Below are positions 62,101 to 64,000 of a stretch of 64,000 bases of DNA, one piece after another. The notes beneath the pieces were generated by a model. The model was not told the DNA's origin. It did no database searches and saw nothing but the letters and a program-made list of their open reading frames with translations. This DNA is from an uncultured Allomuricauda sp. Its GTDB lineage: Bacteria > Bacteroidota > Bacteroidia > Flavobacteriales > Flavobacteriaceae. The position numbers were made by a program, and so were the translations under genes. Position 1 is the first letter of the stretch. Every line of letters starts with the position of its first letter. The stretch is taken from contig NZ_CANMUU010000002.1 of the NCBI RefSeq assembly GCF_947501165.1, forward strand, positions 744,001 through 808,000, read 5' to 3'.

Positions 62101-64000
62101 TTGCAATCAACTAAGGCCTCATATATTCAATTTTTAACCGTATTACTGTCCATAGGGTCTTGGTTTTCTGTTGTAGGCCAGCATACTAATGATATTAAAG
62201 CAGAATTGGATTCTGAAACGAATGTAATTAAAATAAAACAAAGTTTTACCTATCTAAACCAATCAAACAAAGGACTGAACATACTATATTTTAACGATTG
62301 GAACCACTCCTATTCGAATAAAAAAACTGCACTGGCCAAACGGTTTGGCGATGAGTTTAAAAGAAGCTTGCACCTAGCAAAAGACAAAAATCGAGGATTT
62401 ACAAGAATTGGTAGCATTGTGGATGGCTCGTACTCTGGTCTGGATTGGGAACGCACAGACAACATTGACATCATAAAAATTGAGTTAAACAAAACCCTTC
62501 ATCCTGGAGAATCCATAAACCTTTTTTTTACTTACGAAGTTGACCTGCCCAACAGTCGCTATACTGGATATGGTCATGGCTATAAAGGAGGGTATTATCT
62601 AACGGACTGGTATCTAAGCCCAGCAATGTTCGATGGCGAATGGCACTTATATCCCAATAAAGACCTAAAGGATTTACAAACAGACGTTGCCAATACAAAA
62701 GTTGTATTTACCTATCCCAAAGCATTATATCTCGCCACGAACTATAACGTTGATTCTGATATTGATTTTTCAATTGGAAAACAGGCTCTTTTAAGTGGTA
62801 CTAATAGAAAGAACTGCGAAATAGTACTTACTCCCGTAAAAGACTTTACTACCCATAAAACTCCTTTTCTTTCGGTAACCACGGATATTGAGACTTCTAA
62901 GTATGATGATATTTCTCAGGGTCTGTCCATTAACAAGATTGCTCAGTTCATCAATGAAAACTTAGGACAATATCCCCATAAAAACTTATTGGTTAGTGAA
63001 TTGGAATACAATCGCAACCCACTTTACGGAATAAACCAGTTACCAAGCTTTATTCGGCCATATCGAGAACAGTTTCAATTCGAGATGAAATTCTTGAAGA
63101 CTGCCCTAAACAGTATAGTACGGGAAACTTTGTTTTTAGATGAACGAAAAGAACGCTGGGTCAACGATGCCATTGTCAACTATTTGCTTATTAAATATGT
63201 AGATCAGTATTACCCAAACCAAAAATTCGCTGGTAAATTATCCCGTTTATGGGGATTTCGTTCTTACAATCTGGCCAAATTGGATTTTAACGACCAATAT
63301 TATCTACTACAAATGTTTTCGGTAAGGAGAAATGACCATCAATCACTATCCACTCCAAACGATTCATTGATAAAGTTCAATCAAAAAATCACCAATCGGT
63401 ACAAAGCTGGTTTGGGAATGGCATTTTTAGGAGAGTATATAGGATATGAGGTTATAGACACTGTTATATCCGATTTCTATAAAGATTTCAAACTGAAGCC
63501 GCACGTATATGCCAAAGATTTTGAAAAGCTATTGAAAAAAAGGTCGTCTAAAGAGATTAGTTGGTTTTTTGATGAATATGTTGCCTCAAGAAACAACATA
63601 GATTTTAAAATTAGAAAGGTAACCAAGACGGAGGATTCCATCACCTTTACAATAAAGAACAAAAGTGGAACCAACGTCCCTATTTCAATGTTCGGATTGC
63701 AAAAAGATTCTGTAGTCTCAAAATATTGGTTTTCTGATATTGATACATCCAAGACTTTTACCATTCCCAAAAGTGGAGAAGATAGGCTGGTTTTGAATTA
63801 TGACAAAAAAATTCCAGAAGAGAACCAACGCGACAACTGGAAAAGTTTAAAAGGGTTTTTCTCTAGCAACAAAAAACTTCAGTTCCGATTTCTTAGGGAT
63901 GTTGAAAACCCATATTATAATCAACTCTTTTATTTCCCAGAGTTTAAGTTCAACGTTAATGATGGTTTTAGGGTGGGCATCACATTGAACAATAGAACCT
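62101..64000 (+). CDS. M1-aminopeptidase-like outer-membrane protein, degenerate active site, 5' part
   Basis: The frame is open from TTG 62101 to the window edge (633 residues seen). A signal peptide (TVLLSIGSWFSVVGQ) is followed by an N-terminal beta domain as in M1 peptidases. In the catalytic region the expected HEXXH is replaced by FEMKFL, while the following ERWVNDAIVNYL keeps the WLNEG-like position. Residues from ~600 (FPEFKFNVNDGFRVGITLNN) look like the start of a C-terminal outer-membrane barrel. It is probably a non-catalytic member of the family. It is continuous across the window edge. Confidence 0.75.
   Translation, partial: MQSTKASYIQFLTVLLSIGSWFSVVGQHTNDIKAELDSETNVIKIKQSFTYLNQSNKGLNILYFNDWNHSYSNKKTALAKRFGDEFKRSLHLAKDKNRGFTRIGSIVDGSYSGLDWERTDNIDIIKIELNKTLHPGESINLFFTYEVDLPNSRYTGYGHGYKGGYYLTDWYLSPAMFDGEWHLYPNKDLKDLQTDVANTKVVFTYPKALYLATNYNVDSDIDFSIGKQALLSGTNRKNCEIVLTPVKDFTTHKTPFLSVTTDIETSKYDDISQGLSINKIAQFINENLGQYPHKNLLVSELEYNRNPLYGINQLPSFIRPYREQFQFEMKFLKTALNSIVRETLFLDERKERWVNDAIVNYLLIKYVDQYYPNQKFAGKLSRLWGFRSYNLAKLDFNDQYYLLQMFSVRRNDHQSLSTPNDSLIKFNQKITNRYKAGLGMAFLGEYIGYEVIDTVISDFYKDFKLKPHVYAKDFEKLLKKRSSKEISWFFDEYVASRNNIDFKIRKVTKTEDSITFTIKNKSGTNVPISMFGLQKDSVVSKYWFSDIDTSKTFTIPKSGEDRLVLNYDKKIPEENQRDNWKSLKGFFSSNKKLQFRFLRDVENPYYNQLFYFPEFKFNVNDGFRVGITLNNRT

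Noticed and set aside
1-64000. tRNA, rRNA or known riboswitch
   Set aside because: I looked for cloverleaf-type and long conserved RNA sequences between genes and saw none I could support by eye.

Overview
The window looks like chromosomal DNA of a marine-type member of the Flavobacteriaceae (Bacteroidota). The signs are low-to-medium GC, weak Shine-Dalgarno signals, repeated TAnnTTTG-type -7 boxes, many lipoproteins and SusC-like domains, and the kinds of genes present (MutS2 without an Smr domain, TPR-LuxR regulators, DUF4139 proteins, GlmM, TlpA-like lipoproteins). I see no tRNA, rRNA, CRISPR array, transposase or phage structural gene.

Layout. 1-5900: the end of an enolase-superfamily epimerase and a DUF1611 protein, a pair matching the DgcA/DgcN D-glutamate route, then fhs and mutS2. 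6089-10437: a cholesterol-dependent-cytolysin-like lipoprotein with a repeat-built C-terminus, divergent from a TPR-LuxR regulator; the intergenic region carries phased direct repeats. 10630-15443: peptidase S10, GNAT, hydrolase and unknown genes, then three tandem copies of a ~175-bp hairpin-rich repeat.

15669-22532 (remnant to 24537) is the most unusual part: nine consecutive units, almost all holding one + strand gene followed by a folded, attC-like site. In six of the nine, the first 8-9 bases of the unit are the exact reverse complement of the bases at the start of its own downstream site, as expected for integron cassettes excised and inserted as circles. No integrase is in the window. 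The cargo includes membrane proteins, a lipoprotein, a VOC protein, a DUF1028 protein, a PhzF protein, a P-loop kinase-like protein and, at the edge, a methyltransferase.

24580-32351: lipoprotein, class A beta-lactamase, methyltransferase, DUF1905, DUF4386, DCC oxidoreductase and a DUF4139 protein with an inserted SusC-like plug. 32564-35584 (-): an overlapping trio of DUF1704 (QEGLA) peptidase-like protein, N-formylglutamate amidohydrolase and ATP-grasp ligase. 35665-52370: mostly housekeeping genes (symporter, aroC, phosphoesterase, FAD/Fe-S oxidoreductase, TlpA-like, rhomboid, acyltransferase, glmM, ggt, ATP-grasp).

52371-56285 is a coherent DNA-repair module: an XRE-S24 (LexA-like, apparently self-cleaving) repressor divergent from a radical SAM/HhH protein, a 56-aa small gene, a DUF4130 protein and an AlkC/AlkD-like alkylation repair protein. 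Three operator-like dyads (including two identical copies of GGAATATTTCC) sit on both promoters. 56484-64000: membrane protein, unknown protein, nucleoside hydrolase, uvrA, LOG-family protein and the start of an M1-aminopeptidase-like protein that lacks HEXXH and runs off the window.
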